Below, piece by piece: positions 33,438 to 40,075 of a DNA stretch of 47,625 nt. Each line of letters opens with the position of its first letter. The first letter of the stretch is position 1. Made by a program: the position numbers and the translations under genes. Source of the stretch: a virus; IMG/VR virus record IMGVR_UViG_3300042897_000946, positions 1 through 47,625 of that record; one strand, 5' to 3'. The notes below the pieces were generated by a model. The model had not been told where the DNA came from and made no database searches. It was given only the letters and a program-made list of their open reading frames with translations.

Positions 33438-33466
33438 ATTATACCAGCCTTCAACCTGTCTGTCAA
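33438..33466 (-). promoter_or_regulatory. Sigma-70 promoter reading into a gene-free leader
   Basis: Minus strand TTGACA (33466-33461), 17-bp spacer, TGG-TATAAT (33443-33438). Perfect consensus. The -35 overlaps the end of the alarmone hydrolase gene. No gene lies downstream for about 640 nt, until 32796, so it makes either a long leader or a non-coding RNA through iteron copy B. Confidence 0.82.
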
Positions 33467-33909
33467 TCACTGGTCAAAAATCTCAATGCTTCGGCATACT
33501 TTTTTTGCCTCTTCCCTACTTTCGCAACTTCAACCATCGTTGGCGTAAAAATCCCAGTGTATCGACTTAGATCCATGTTGTCCCTTAGGTCTGCAATTTT
33601 GACGGCTGTTGCAGTTTTACTCTTTTTAATTCTCCCTAAATAGGTGAAGTAATCTTCACCTTGTATTTTTGTTAATTTAATCACGTCGTCCACCACAAAT
33701 CGATCGACTGAATGTTTGATTAGCAGGTCGTCAGCTGTGACCCCACAATCTTCAATCACATCATGCAAGATTGCCACGATTTTCTGATGTTCAGTTTCAA
33801 CAGCAGCCATTACCCTTAAGCAGTGTTCAATATAGGGCTTCCCGGCTTTGTCGAGTTGGCCAGCGTGTTTTTTAGTGGCTAAATTTATCGCGTTGCTAAG
33901 TTTACACAT
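33463..33909 (-). CDS. MESH1-like HD hydrolase, probable (p)ppGpp hydrolase
   Basis: 148 aa, a stand-alone HD_4 domain: HAGQLDKAGKPYIEH (15-29), HDVIEDCG (49-56, the HD and ED metal/catalytic motif) and KIADLRDNMDL (about 103-113), the order and spacing of SpoT/MESH1 hydrolase domains. No synthetase or regulatory domain follows. It should remove 3'-pyrophosphate from (p)ppGpp in the host cytosol. The ATG overlaps the upstream stop by 8 nt. It is the last gene of the 38-33.5 kb operon. A different nucleoside polyphosphate substrate cannot be excluded. Confidence 0.85.
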   Translation of the reverse strand: MCKLSNAINLATKKHAGQLDKAGKPYIEHCLRVMAAVETEHQKIVAILHDVIEDCGVTADDLLIKHSVDRFVVDDVIKLTKIQGEDYFTYLGRIKKSKTATAVKIADLRDNMDLSRYTGIFTPTMVEVAKVGKRQKKYAEALRFLTSD

Positions 33910-34603
33910 CGGCGTCCCCCGGTTCGTCGATTAAGTTTTCAATGTCTTTTACAACCTGCTTCATTTCCTCCTCAGAATTGACCACAATTTCCAAGTCAGG
34001 CTGTTTTTCAATCCAAGCGCTTAATTCGTCGACACCGCCCCAATACTTGTTCACCTCAAAATTCAGTCTGCCCTTCCGGGTTACATCGAAAGCACGCAAC
34101 TCTTCAATTAAATCAATCCATTCCCCGAGCTGCCCTCGAGAATATCCGAGAAAGAATACGTCTGTCATTGGATCTAGTTTAATAATCTCATCCCAAGTCA
34201 ATGGCATTGGGTCAACAGATTGAACCAATGCGTCTAGCGCTTTTTCGCCGCATTGCTCAGGTTTAATTTGTTGCGGTAAATACTGCCAGCAGACTGGGAA
34301 AGTTTTTTTGCTAGAATTAAGTGCCGTTTCCATGACCCAGTGCATGCCAGTTCCATTTGATTTTGGCACTCGTCTAATGCTCCCGATGAAATCCCCGCTG
34401 TCGCCCCTTAACCAAACGTCCACGCCGTCAGGTATGCTCTCAATCGGCTGCCACTTACGCGCTTCGTGGGCTTCGATTACTGCTTGCGCAGCTTCATCAA
34501 ATCGCTCTCTCATCACATCTGTGGTTTCATGCCACGAGGAAGGCACACAAGCCTGATTCTCTAAAGATTCCAAATAAATCTGCCCCAGTGTTTTTTCATT
34601 CAT
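33902..34603 (-). CDS. Hypothetical protein with DUF551-like segment
   Basis: 233 aa. An internal WQPIESIPDGVDVWLR (about 51-66) followed by HWVMETALNSSKKTFPVCWQYLP resembles the DUF551 family found in phages and prophages. The remainder is acidic with helices (EEEMKQVVKDIENLIDEP). No catalytic motif is visible. Start ATG overlaps the stop of the zinc-ribbon gene (ATGA). Role unknown. Confidence 0.75.
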   Translation of the reverse strand: MNEKTLGQIYLESLENQACVPSSWHETTDVMRERFDEAAQAVIEAHEARKWQPIESIPDGVDVWLRGDSGDFIGSIRRVPKSNGTGMHWVMETALNSSKKTFPVCWQYLPQQIKPEQCGEKALDALVQSVDPMPLTWDEIIKLDPMTDVFFLGYSRGQLGEWIDLIEELRAFDVTRKGRLNFEVNKYWGGVDELSAWIEKQPDLEIVVNSEEEMKQVVKDIENLIDEPGDADV

Positions 34604-34734
34604 TTTTTACCCCTTTTCGTTTTATTAATACAAGCCTTGCACTCGCGCGGCTTTCCAGTTGCCATGCCCATAAACTTAGTGCATGTGTGGCACGCTTGTC
34701 CGTTTCGCTGCATGTGTTCGTTATTTAAAGTCAT
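34600..34734 (-). CDS. 44-aa zinc-ribbon protein
   Basis: MTLNNEHMQRNGQACHTCTK continues to a second pair CKAC and a basic tail (KTKRGKK). Two CxxC pairs about 16 residues apart form a likely zinc ribbon that could bind nucleic acid or a host protein. Its stop overlaps the next start as ATGA and its start overlaps the previous gene by 14 nt, both signs of a genuine operon gene. Confidence 0.72.
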   Translation of the reverse strand: MTLNNEHMQRNGQACHTCTKFMGMATGKPRECKACINKTKRGKK

Positions 34735-34921
34735 TTAAATCCAGATCCTTTATTTTCTCAAACTTAGCGCCGACACCCGCGTATTCTGTATTGTTTTTTG
34801 TGTCAACAATAGATAACCCTCCGTTTTTTTCGTATGCACGCAATGCGATTTTTAATCTATTTGTTCCTGAAATTTTCAGAAGTGCAAAGTCAACAATCAA
34901 GTATCTGTGCTCGTTAGTCAT
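34721..34921 (-). CDS. Small hypothetical protein (66 aa)
   Basis: 66 aa from the ATG at 34921, overlapping the previous stop as ATGA (a TTG two codons earlier is unlikely). Basic, with EHRYLIVDFALLKISGTNRLKIALRAYEK forming strand-helix elements. Not recognised. Operon member between two small genes. Confidence 0.65.
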   Translation of the reverse strand: MTNEHRYLIVDFALLKISGTNRLKIALRAYEKNGGLSIVDTKNNTEYAGVGAKFEKIKDLDLNDFK

Positions 34922-35190
34922 GACCAAAACCCCAAACCACGCGCGAACCCTAATTCAGGCGTTGGGTATTCTTCTGAATCTTCTAAAAGAAAAATTTCAA
35001 TAATATTTCCTGTTCTAAGTGTCTCATAACCTTCGGCAATTTCAGCAGGGGTATAATGTTTAGTAGTGTCTTCGTAACTAATCCATAGCCGCATCGGTTT
35101 TCCGACCCAACAGCTACCACGCATTGATTCGCCCGTCGTTGAATCGGTCATTTTCAATATTCTTACTTTGTTTTTGTGAATTTTTCTCAT
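34918..35190 (-). CDS. Small hypothetical protein (90 aa)
   Basis: 90 aa from the ATG at 35190 (MRKIHKN), with a GGTGGGA SD-like stretch; a GTG at 35199 is the alternative. Strand-rich: KVRILKMTDSTTGESMRGSCW and RTGNIIEIFLLEDSEEY. The family is unknown. Confidence 0.65.
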   Translation of the reverse strand: MRKIHKNKVRILKMTDSTTGESMRGSCWVGKPMRLWISYEDTTKHYTPAEIAEGYETLRTGNIIEIFLLEDSEEYPTPELGFARGLGFWS

Positions 35191-35205
35191 TATTCCCACC
35201 CGTTC

Positions 35206-35400
35206 TCATTCATTTTTTTCCTCAAACTGCGCTAAGATTAAATTTAACCGCTTGCGAATAGATTCGCGCGAATCAGGGCTGCTAAAACATGCGTTGTTGC
35301 CAATATCAACCTGCCGAATACGGTATTCAAGGTCTGCAAGAGCGTACTTAACATCATTCTCAAGATGCTTTAAAAAAATGGAGTGTTCTTTGTCATTCAT
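35206..35400 (-). CDS. Small helical hypothetical protein (64 aa)
   Basis: 64 aa, almost entirely helical (FLKHLENDVKYALADLEYRIRQVDIG, ESIRKRLNLILAQFEEKNE), a likely two-helix coiled-coil dimer. AAAGGAGC gives a strong SD. It overlaps the 43-aa gene by 8 nt. Unknown role. Confidence 0.7.
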   Translation of the reverse strand: MNDKEHSIFLKHLENDVKYALADLEYRIRQVDIGNNACFSSPDSRESIRKRLNLILAQFEEKNE

Positions 35401-35524
35401 TACAGCTCCTTTGGTGGTTGCGGCATGTGTTGAAAATGGATATAATCAGACCCACGATGATCATATCCATTTGCATAAAACCTATCGTCGTTACTTGTTG
35501 CCCTAGTTTTAAATCAGCCGTCAT
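35393..35524 (-). CDS. Possible 43-aa membrane peptide
   Basis: Begins MTADLKLGQQVTTIGF, then one hydrophobic segment (MDMIIVGLIISIF, about 19-31) and a tail ending RNHQRSCNE. The SD is weak (AGTGG), but it fits snugly between neighbours, overlapping the next gene by 8 nt. Plausible small membrane protein. Confidence 0.5.
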   Translation of the reverse strand: MTADLKLGQQVTTIGFMQMDMIIVGLIISIFNTCRNHQRSCNE

Positions 35525-35534
35525 TTACCACTTT

Positions 35535-35746
35535 TCATTTGACCCAAGGCTTAAATAACATTCGCGCTATCCTAATCGTAAGTATTAGCCAAAACAAATC
35601 CCAGAATTCGAGGCTGATACTAAGGCTAGGCCAGTAGACGGGTAGTGAATGCCGCAAGGCTAACTGTGAAACCCAAGTGACAAATAGGTACGTTAATGCT
35701 GTTCGTAAAACACCAGCTTAGCTAATTCAGTATTGTCATTTTTCAT
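35535..35746 (-). pseudogene. Frameshifted 70-aa membrane protein gene
   Basis: An ATG at 35746 with GGAG upstream opens MKNDNTELAKLVFYEQH then stops. One extra T in the T-run at 35710-35707 would restore a 70-codon frame to a TGA at 35535, giving MKNDNTELAKLVFLRTALTY continuing through LFVTWVSQLALRHSLPVYWP and WDLFWLILTIRIARMLFKPWVK: a convincing basic, aromatic membrane protein. Without it, the second part has no good start. Cause is either a homopolymer sequencing error, a natural mutation or programmed slippage. Confidence 0.6.
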
Positions 35747-35793
35747 CTTCACTCCATAATAAAATTCAATTGTGCGCAGTGGCCGCGTTTAAT

Positions 35794-36255
35794 TCACGCG
35801 GGTGCGTCGTGGTTAAGACATTGGAACACCCCCGAACGTATCGACTGTTTTTGCTCAGCGAGCCAACGCTTAACTACCGCTATGCTGGTGTCCGAGAACA
35901 TGTTTTCTGTTTGCGCTAACACATCCTTGATCGTCTGGTACGTCCCGCCGTCGAGCCCTGCGGGTTTGCCCGCTTCTACGCGGTCTACTGCGCCACGTAT
36001 ACCACGGGCGGATGTGACGACCCCCGCCACTGCGCTATCGACATCTGTGTAGCGCCCGCTTTTTAGAGCGATGTACATGAGTTCGCACACTTTGAGCAGC
36101 GTGTACAAGTCGTTCTCCCCGCCGCGCCCCGCCATAAGGTTATCTAACGCTACGTAGTAGTGCGTCAAGATGCGGCGCACCTCTGTTGGGCGCAGCACCG
36201 ACAACAGGGCTATTGGGTTAAGCACTGGCCGTGGTTTTCGTTTTTTCTGTTGCAT
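35794..36255 (-). CDS. Hypothetical helical protein (153 aa)
   Basis: 153 aa from the ATG at 36255 (MQQKKRKPRP), chosen because a perfect AGGAGG lies eight bases upstream; a start at 36300 would overlap the previous gene by 83 nt. Basic N-terminus, then helices (PTEVRRILTHYYVALDNLMAG, LLKVCELMYIALKSGRY). It resembles small helical phage proteins of unknown role. GC content is higher than the neighbours, a possible sign of recent transfer. Confidence 0.75.
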   Translation of the reverse strand: MQQKKRKPRPVLNPIALLSVLRPTEVRRILTHYYVALDNLMAGRGGENDLYTLLKVCELMYIALKSGRYTDVDSAVAGVVTSARGIRGAVDRVEAGKPAGLDGGTYQTIKDVLAQTENMFSDTSIAVVKRWLAEQKQSIRSGVFQCLNHDAPA

Positions 36256-36454
36256 TTTCACTACCTCCTGAACGTGCGGGGCGTTGTTCAAGTGGCTCAT
36301 ATTCAGCGATGACTAACCCGCTCTCAAGAGCCACTTGATAAGCAATCGCGGCGATTTGAGTTTCGAATTTCTTTTTGATTATTCGCGTACCCCAAAGCAC
36401 TTGCCACTTGCCGTCCACCAATTGAGGTGGCGTATTTTTAACCATTTCAATCAT
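36218..36454 (-). CDS. Hypothetical protein (78 aa)
   Basis: 78 aa from the ATG at 36454, just after GGTGAG and overlapping the previous stop; an upstream ATG at 36496 would overlap by 50 nt. Alpha/beta: KWQVLWGTRIIKKKFETQIAA and YQVALESGLVIAEYEP, then a disordered tail (SGGSENATEKTKTTASA). Unknown. Confidence 0.68.
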   Translation of the reverse strand: MIEMVKNTPPQLVDGKWQVLWGTRIIKKKFETQIAAIAYQVALESGLVIAEYEPLEQRPARSGGSENATEKTKTTASA

Positions 36455-36653
36455 CTTTCTCACCCCCCTTAAAATGAATCTTTCTTGGGGCTTCATTCAC
36501 ATCGAAGTTTGGTTTTGGCGAGGGGTTTGTTATCGGTTGCAGCCAATTATCCGTGCCATACGTTCTACGATTTGAGCGTAAAAAAATGTGTGTTATGACA
36601 AACGTGATCAAAGGTACAATTGCCATCAACGCTATAATTACGATTTCTTTCAT
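36447..36653 (-). CDS. Single-TM membrane protein (68 aa)
   Basis: 68 aa. N-terminal membrane helix (about 4-25, IVIIALMAIVPLITFVITHIFL), then a basic RSNRR stop-transfer and a soluble tail. AAGGGG precedes the ATG. It may alter the host envelope or inhibit a membrane-bound host function (inference). Confidence 0.75.
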   Translation of the reverse strand: MKEIVIIALMAIVPLITFVITHIFLRSNRRTYGTDNWLQPITNPSPKPNFDVNEAPRKIHFKGGEKDD

Positions 36654-36655
36654 GA

Positions 36656-37159
36656 TTATCCCCTTAACGCTGAAGTGGCCAGCGGTTGATTTCTACCTAA
36701 CACATAATCAGGTCGGCGTTGGTTAGGTTGCGGTTGGATCGCTAAAATCCGCCAGCCATCAGCGATGTGGCTTTGCAAGTGGTCGGTGCAAGCATCCTCA
36801 AGTAATAGGGTTTGATTGATACTAAGTAAATTGTTACTGGGTTGTTCTTGCTGACATTTCTGGTTAAAAAATCGGTCATCGGTAACGCTCTTAATAGTTT
36901 TTTCAATGACTGACCCAATTAATTCTTTAACATCAAATTGGTCAGGGATATCAATCAATATCCTGAATCGATCTTCAACATTAAAGTATTCGCCACAGTA
37001 CCCCGAATCTATCAACCCCATCGCTTGTTCGGCAGTACATATGACACGGCCATCGATTTCCTCGACACCAATTTTCTGTAGGGCTTCCGCTTGTTTAGCT
37101 TTTTTCTCCACTAATTCGTCGCCGTAGCACCACTCAGGTTTAAGTTCATATAATAACAT
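36656..37159 (-). CDS. Hypothetical protein (167 aa)
   Basis: 167 aa from the ATG at 37159, which overlaps the previous stop (TGATG) and has GGGAG at good distance; a TTG at 37180 is less likely. Alpha/beta with YNVEDRFRILIDIPDQFDVKEL-like strands and a C-terminal LLLEDACTDHLQSHIADGWRILAIQPQPNQRRPDYVL. The GWRILAIQPQP...PDYVLG end resembles short DUF1737-like domains seen in phages. No catalytic site found. Confidence 0.68.
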   Translation of the reverse strand: MLLYELKPEWCYGDELVEKKAKQAEALQKIGVEEIDGRVICTAEQAMGLIDSGYCGEYFNVEDRFRILIDIPDQFDVKELIGSVIEKTIKSVTDDRFFNQKCQQEQPSNNLLSINQTLLLEDACTDHLQSHIADGWRILAIQPQPNQRRPDYVLGRNQPLATSALRG

Positions 37160-37479
37160 CACTTCTCCCAAATTTTGCAATTATACGTTGAGATCATGCC
37201 CGACTCTTTATGTAACCATACCGAAATCAGTGCTTCTAAATCGGTACCATTAGCCCCCCAGATTGGCACATGTCCTTGGTGAATATAGTCATTGGGGTCT
37301 TCAACTCCATCGAGACCGCAAAACAGTTGATGGATCTCCCGCCCCAACACCAACGGATCAACTCCGCTGGTCTGCGCTAATTGCACCAGATCTCTCTTAT
37401 GATCCACTACAAAAATCCCAGTGTTATCGATCTCGCCGGTGTAGGAGTCCCAAACAGCGATGTTTATATTAATTAACAT
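37159..37479 (-). CDS. Hypothetical protein (106 aa)
   Basis: 106 aa. Begins with strands ININIAVWDSYTGEIDNTGIFVVDH and continues with helices. GGAGTTACC precedes the ATG. It overlaps the next gene by one base and the previous gene by 11 nt. No family recognised. Confidence 0.68.
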   Translation of the reverse strand: MLININIAVWDSYTGEIDNTGIFVVDHKRDLVQLAQTSGVDPLVLGREIHQLFCGLDGVEDPNDYIHQGHVPIWGANGTDLEALISVWLHKESGMISTYNCKIWEK

Positions 37480-38239
37480 GTGGTAACTCCATTTGCTTAT
37501 CTTTCATAGCTTTACGTAAACGGTTGCCAAGGTTCATGCGCTGCATTCCGACGTTCAAGTGTTCATATTTAGCGATTAACGAGTCTCTAGATACCTTTAG
37601 TTTCTCAGCAGTCATTGTGTAGATTTCTTCCAGTGTCTCACCGCGCAATAAGTTAGCTACTTCGTCGTCGATATCCACGTATGGTCGGCCTGATGCTGTT
37701 TTGGCTTCATGAATTACATACTTGTCGAAATTGAACTCGTTACCACAAATACGCGGCTTGCCGTCGCCCTTAACTCGGGTTTCGCGCGGTGGTTCGACTT
37801 TGGTGATTGTTATTTCCGTGTATTGCTCGGGGTTCCGTGGCCGTCCGTTAGCGGCGTCGCCCCAGCCGATGTTGTAGGCATCTAGCTGCTCCCGCACCCA
37901 ACCATTTACGAGGCGCGTTGTTTTCCTGTCGCCATTCTCGCATTCGTTGTAGCCGATGGTATATGACATCTGCAGCGTGCGATAATCAACCTTAGACTCC
38001 ATCGGTTTATCAGCTTCTCTTGTCTTCTCGATTTCACCGTGATCAGGGTTGTATTTTTTAAGTGTTTCTTCGCTGACAGTGCGACATTGGCCGTTACGTA
38101 CTTTAAACAGGCCTCCCTCATCGGTTTCATAAGTAGTCCAGCTTCCACTGCGGCTAATTTCTTTAACTATCTTGCCGTTAATTTGAATTAACTTTTTGCG
38201 GATTTCCACGTCATTTGTATTGAATTTGGTGATTGCCAT
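37469..38239 (-). CDS. Hypothetical protein with C-terminal HTH-like region
   Basis: 256 aa, basic. A central alpha/beta part includes NGWVREQLDAYNIGWGDAANGRP. The C-terminus TAEKLKVSRDSLIAKYEHLNVGMQRMNLGNRLRKAM (about 210-245) looks like a small helix-turn-helix, so it may bind DNA. First gene after promoter 38286-38314; GAGGAA is at the SD. If it binds DNA, the quasi-palindrome at the start of its own transcript is a natural candidate site (inference). Confidence 0.7.
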   Translation of the reverse strand: MAITKFNTNDVEIRKKLIQINGKIVKEISRSGSWTTYETDEGGLFKVRNGQCRTVSEETLKKYNPDHGEIEKTREADKPMESKVDYRTLQMSYTIGYNECENGDRKTTRLVNGWVREQLDAYNIGWGDAANGRPRNPEQYTEITITKVEPPRETRVKGDGKPRICGNEFNFDKYVIHEAKTASGRPYVDIDDEVANLLRGETLEEIYTMTAEKLKVSRDSLIAKYEHLNVGMQRMNLGNRLRKAMKDKQMELPHVN

Positions 38240-38263
38240 TTTATTTTTCCTCTATTCACTATT

Positions 38264-38314
38264 GGTCAAAATTAACCATACCGTTATTATACCATAACCA
38301 ATAGCGTGTGTCAA
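38264..38314 (-). promoter_or_regulatory. Sigma-70 promoter with quasi-palindromic operator
   Basis: Minus strand TTGACA (38314-38309), 17-bp spacer, TGG-TATAAT (38291-38286). GGTCAAAATTAACC (plus strand) lies at 38264-38277. About 64 of 68 bases match the promoter region at 32821-32871, by eye. Confidence 0.88.
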
Positions 38315-38340
38315 GTATTTCGTCGACAAATATTGCATCA

Positions 38341-38865
38341 TTACAACAAATTGAATTCAGTTACTCCCGTCTTATTATTGTTGAACACGAACCACACATG
38401 ATTAAAGTGTGAAGTTACCAGTTCCCCGCCAGACTCGATCACTAACCTTTCGGGTATCACATACATCTTTGTACACAACTCATTCATCGCTTTTACTCTG
38501 GACTTAGCAGCTGCGAAACCCAAAGGCAACAACAGTATCACATCATGCTCAGTCAAACTCGTCAACTTTTCCACAAATTTCACAGCATTCTTATATGGTG
38601 GGTTGCTCACAATAACTGAATTAAACAGTTCAGTCCTAATTAAAACGTCATCACCCGTGGTAATATCAGTTGATATAACTGAATGGCCTTTTTTATTTAA
38701 GTAGTTGCTGATATGGTTCATACCGCACATCGGCTCGTATATTGTATTTGGCAATGTTGACCCTATCCGATCATACAATAAATCCAACGCTCTAATTGGC
38801 GTGGGGTAGTAATCGTTAGGTTGCCTATTTTTATTGACCTTATGGTGACTATGGTTATACTTCAT
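38341..38865 (-). CDS. Adenine-type DNA methyltransferase (NPPY)
   Basis: 174 aa. N-terminal NDYYPTPIRALDLL (about 17-30), SAM-binding motif I YEPMCGMNHI (43-52), acidic TDITTGDD (66-73) and the catalytic NPPY (88-91), as in small amino-methyltransferases of phages. It should transfer methyl from SAM to an exocyclic N6 amino group. Target-recognition region is very short. AAGGA precedes the ATG. It ends the PurZ operon. In a phage predicted to lack adenine, its substrate may be 2-aminoadenine or host DNA. Confidence 0.82.
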   Translation of the reverse strand: MKYNHSHHKVNKNRQPNDYYPTPIRALDLLYDRIGSTLPNTIYEPMCGMNHISNYLNKKGHSVISTDITTGDDVLIRTELFNSVIVSNPPYKNAVKFVEKLTSLTEHDVILLLPLGFAAAKSRVKAMNELCTKMYVIPERLVIESGGELVTSHFNHVWFVFNNNKTGVTEFNLL

Positions 38866-39289
38866 TTGTTAGTTCCTTAATTAATAGTATGATATTTAAT
38901 TCATCGAATGAATGATGACAAGACAACTGCACCATTTCTTCCCAAGACAAACCACCCACCGTGTCAGTTTTGTTGTGTGGGATTAACGCATATAAAGTAG
39001 ACCACGATCGCCCGCCCGTTACCTCAACAAACAAAAAGCAATGGCCGCCGCGTCTGCCGTGACGCTTTAACCATTGCCTTTGTTCGGCGGTGAAATGGGG
39101 TATATTCACTTTACCCAATTTATTGATTTCCACAGTCTTTAGTTCAATCCACCCATTAACACCATTCATCGAATAAGACACGTCAGGGATGCCCTTAGTG
39201 TGTTTATCCTCATGGCGTTGAGCCGCCCAATAGGGCGACATTTTACTTTGGATTAATGACCAAAAAGCCGTTTCAGTTCTTTTCGCCAT
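38855..39289 (-). CDS. PD-(D/E)XK nuclease, VRR-NUC/resolvase-like
   Basis: 144 aa. Catalytic motif GIPDVSYSMNGVNGWIELKT: D36, then E49-x-K51, preceded by the helix with E7 and followed by HFTAEQRQWLKRHGRRGG, the layout of VRR-NUC-type nucleases that act as junction resolvases. It may cut branched replication intermediates before packaging. It overlaps the methyltransferase gene by 11 nt and the DUF1599 gene by 17 nt. Weak SD, so coupled translation is likely. Confidence 0.82.
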   Translation of the reverse strand: MAKRTETAFWSLIQSKMSPYWAAQRHEDKHTKGIPDVSYSMNGVNGWIELKTVEINKLGKVNIPHFTAEQRQWLKRHGRRGGHCFLFVEVTGGRSWSTLYALIPHNKTDTVGGLSWEEMVQLSCHHSFDELNIILLIKELTNEV

Positions 39290-39800
39290 CTTGCTTTTTC
39301 AGGAAGTTGGGGATGTCATCGGCACTCATCACACTTACTTTAATTGAAGTCCCTGCGAACATTTTCTGCAGCGCACACGACGGGCAATCGCACTCTTCAT
39401 CGCTGCCAGCGTTTGCCTGTAGCCCGCTGAAAAATTCCGCCACCAAATCATCAATGGGCTTTTTGATGTCGTCTTCTTTCACAACGGGGCTGATTGCCCG
39501 CTTTTCGGTGATGATCGATTTCAGTAAGATTAGATATAAAATCGCGTCATCGATTCGACCGAAAATTGGCTCGGATTCTGATTGACCCCCGCTGCGGACA
39601 AAATTTTTAATCGAATCGATGTGTTTTGTTAAAAAGACCAAATTCACCGCTTCGGGTGATAAGTCTAATTCTTCCGACAGCCGTTTAAAATTAGCTAACT
39701 GGTCATCGGAATTGGCATATTCAACGCCCTTAGATTCAGTTAATTTGTGCATCGTTTCAAATGTTTGATCGATGACGCTCTTGAAGTTTTGGTGGTTCAT
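39273..39800 (-). CDS. DUF1599-like nucleotide-modification-associated protein
   Basis: 175 aa. The first 100 residues (KGVEYANSDDQLANFKRLSEEL, VFLTKHIDSIKNFV, EPIFGRIDDAILYLILLKSII) match DUF1599, called 'nucleotide modification associated domain 1'. All-helical, with acidic residues that could bind magnesium like MazG. A C-terminal CDCPSCALQKMF suggests a metal site. Its place in the PurZ operon suggests a nucleotide-pool job, such as hydrolysis of an unwanted dNTP. AAAGGC precedes the ATG. Confidence 0.78.
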   Translation of the reverse strand: MNHQNFKSVIDQTFETMHKLTESKGVEYANSDDQLANFKRLSEELDLSPEAVNLVFLTKHIDSIKNFVRSGGQSESEPIFGRIDDAILYLILLKSIITEKRAISPVVKEDDIKKPIDDLVAEFFSGLQANAGSDEECDCPSCALQKMFAGTSIKVSVMSADDIPNFLKKQDGEKN

Positions 39801-40075
39801 TTTGAAGCCTTTCTGTGTAATGCCGATTTCTCGGCGGAAGTTAATGGCGGCGGTTTGGGCTTATCTGAATTGTTTTGGGCTACGCTATTTTTTCTATACA
39901 CAGCTACGTTAACTGTGCCTCGGCGAACCCAATCACTGACGTGGATTTTTCTTAAAAGTTTCAATATCATGATGTGGTATTGCGCCGATCTCTTGGTCAC
40001 CTTTAATTTGTTGGATACTTCCAACGCAGTCAAACCCGAACCCAAGCATGCTAGAATTTTGTCTTGAATATCCAT
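39797..40075 (-). CDS. Winged-helix DNA-binding protein
   Basis: 92 aa. Residues 1-60 (IQDKILACLGSGLTALEVSNKL, KVTKRSAQYHIMILKLLRKIHVSDW) form a classic wHTH with a recognition helix at about 25-40. The basic tail is disordered (DKPKPPPLTSAEKSALHRKASK). Start ATG at 40075 overlaps the DatZ stop (TGATG). It may regulate the phage early-to-late switch or the operon itself. Confidence 0.82.
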   Translation of the reverse strand: MDIQDKILACLGSGLTALEVSNKLKVTKRSAQYHIMILKLLRKIHVSDWVRRGTVNVAVYRKNSVAQNNSDKPKPPPLTSAEKSALHRKASK

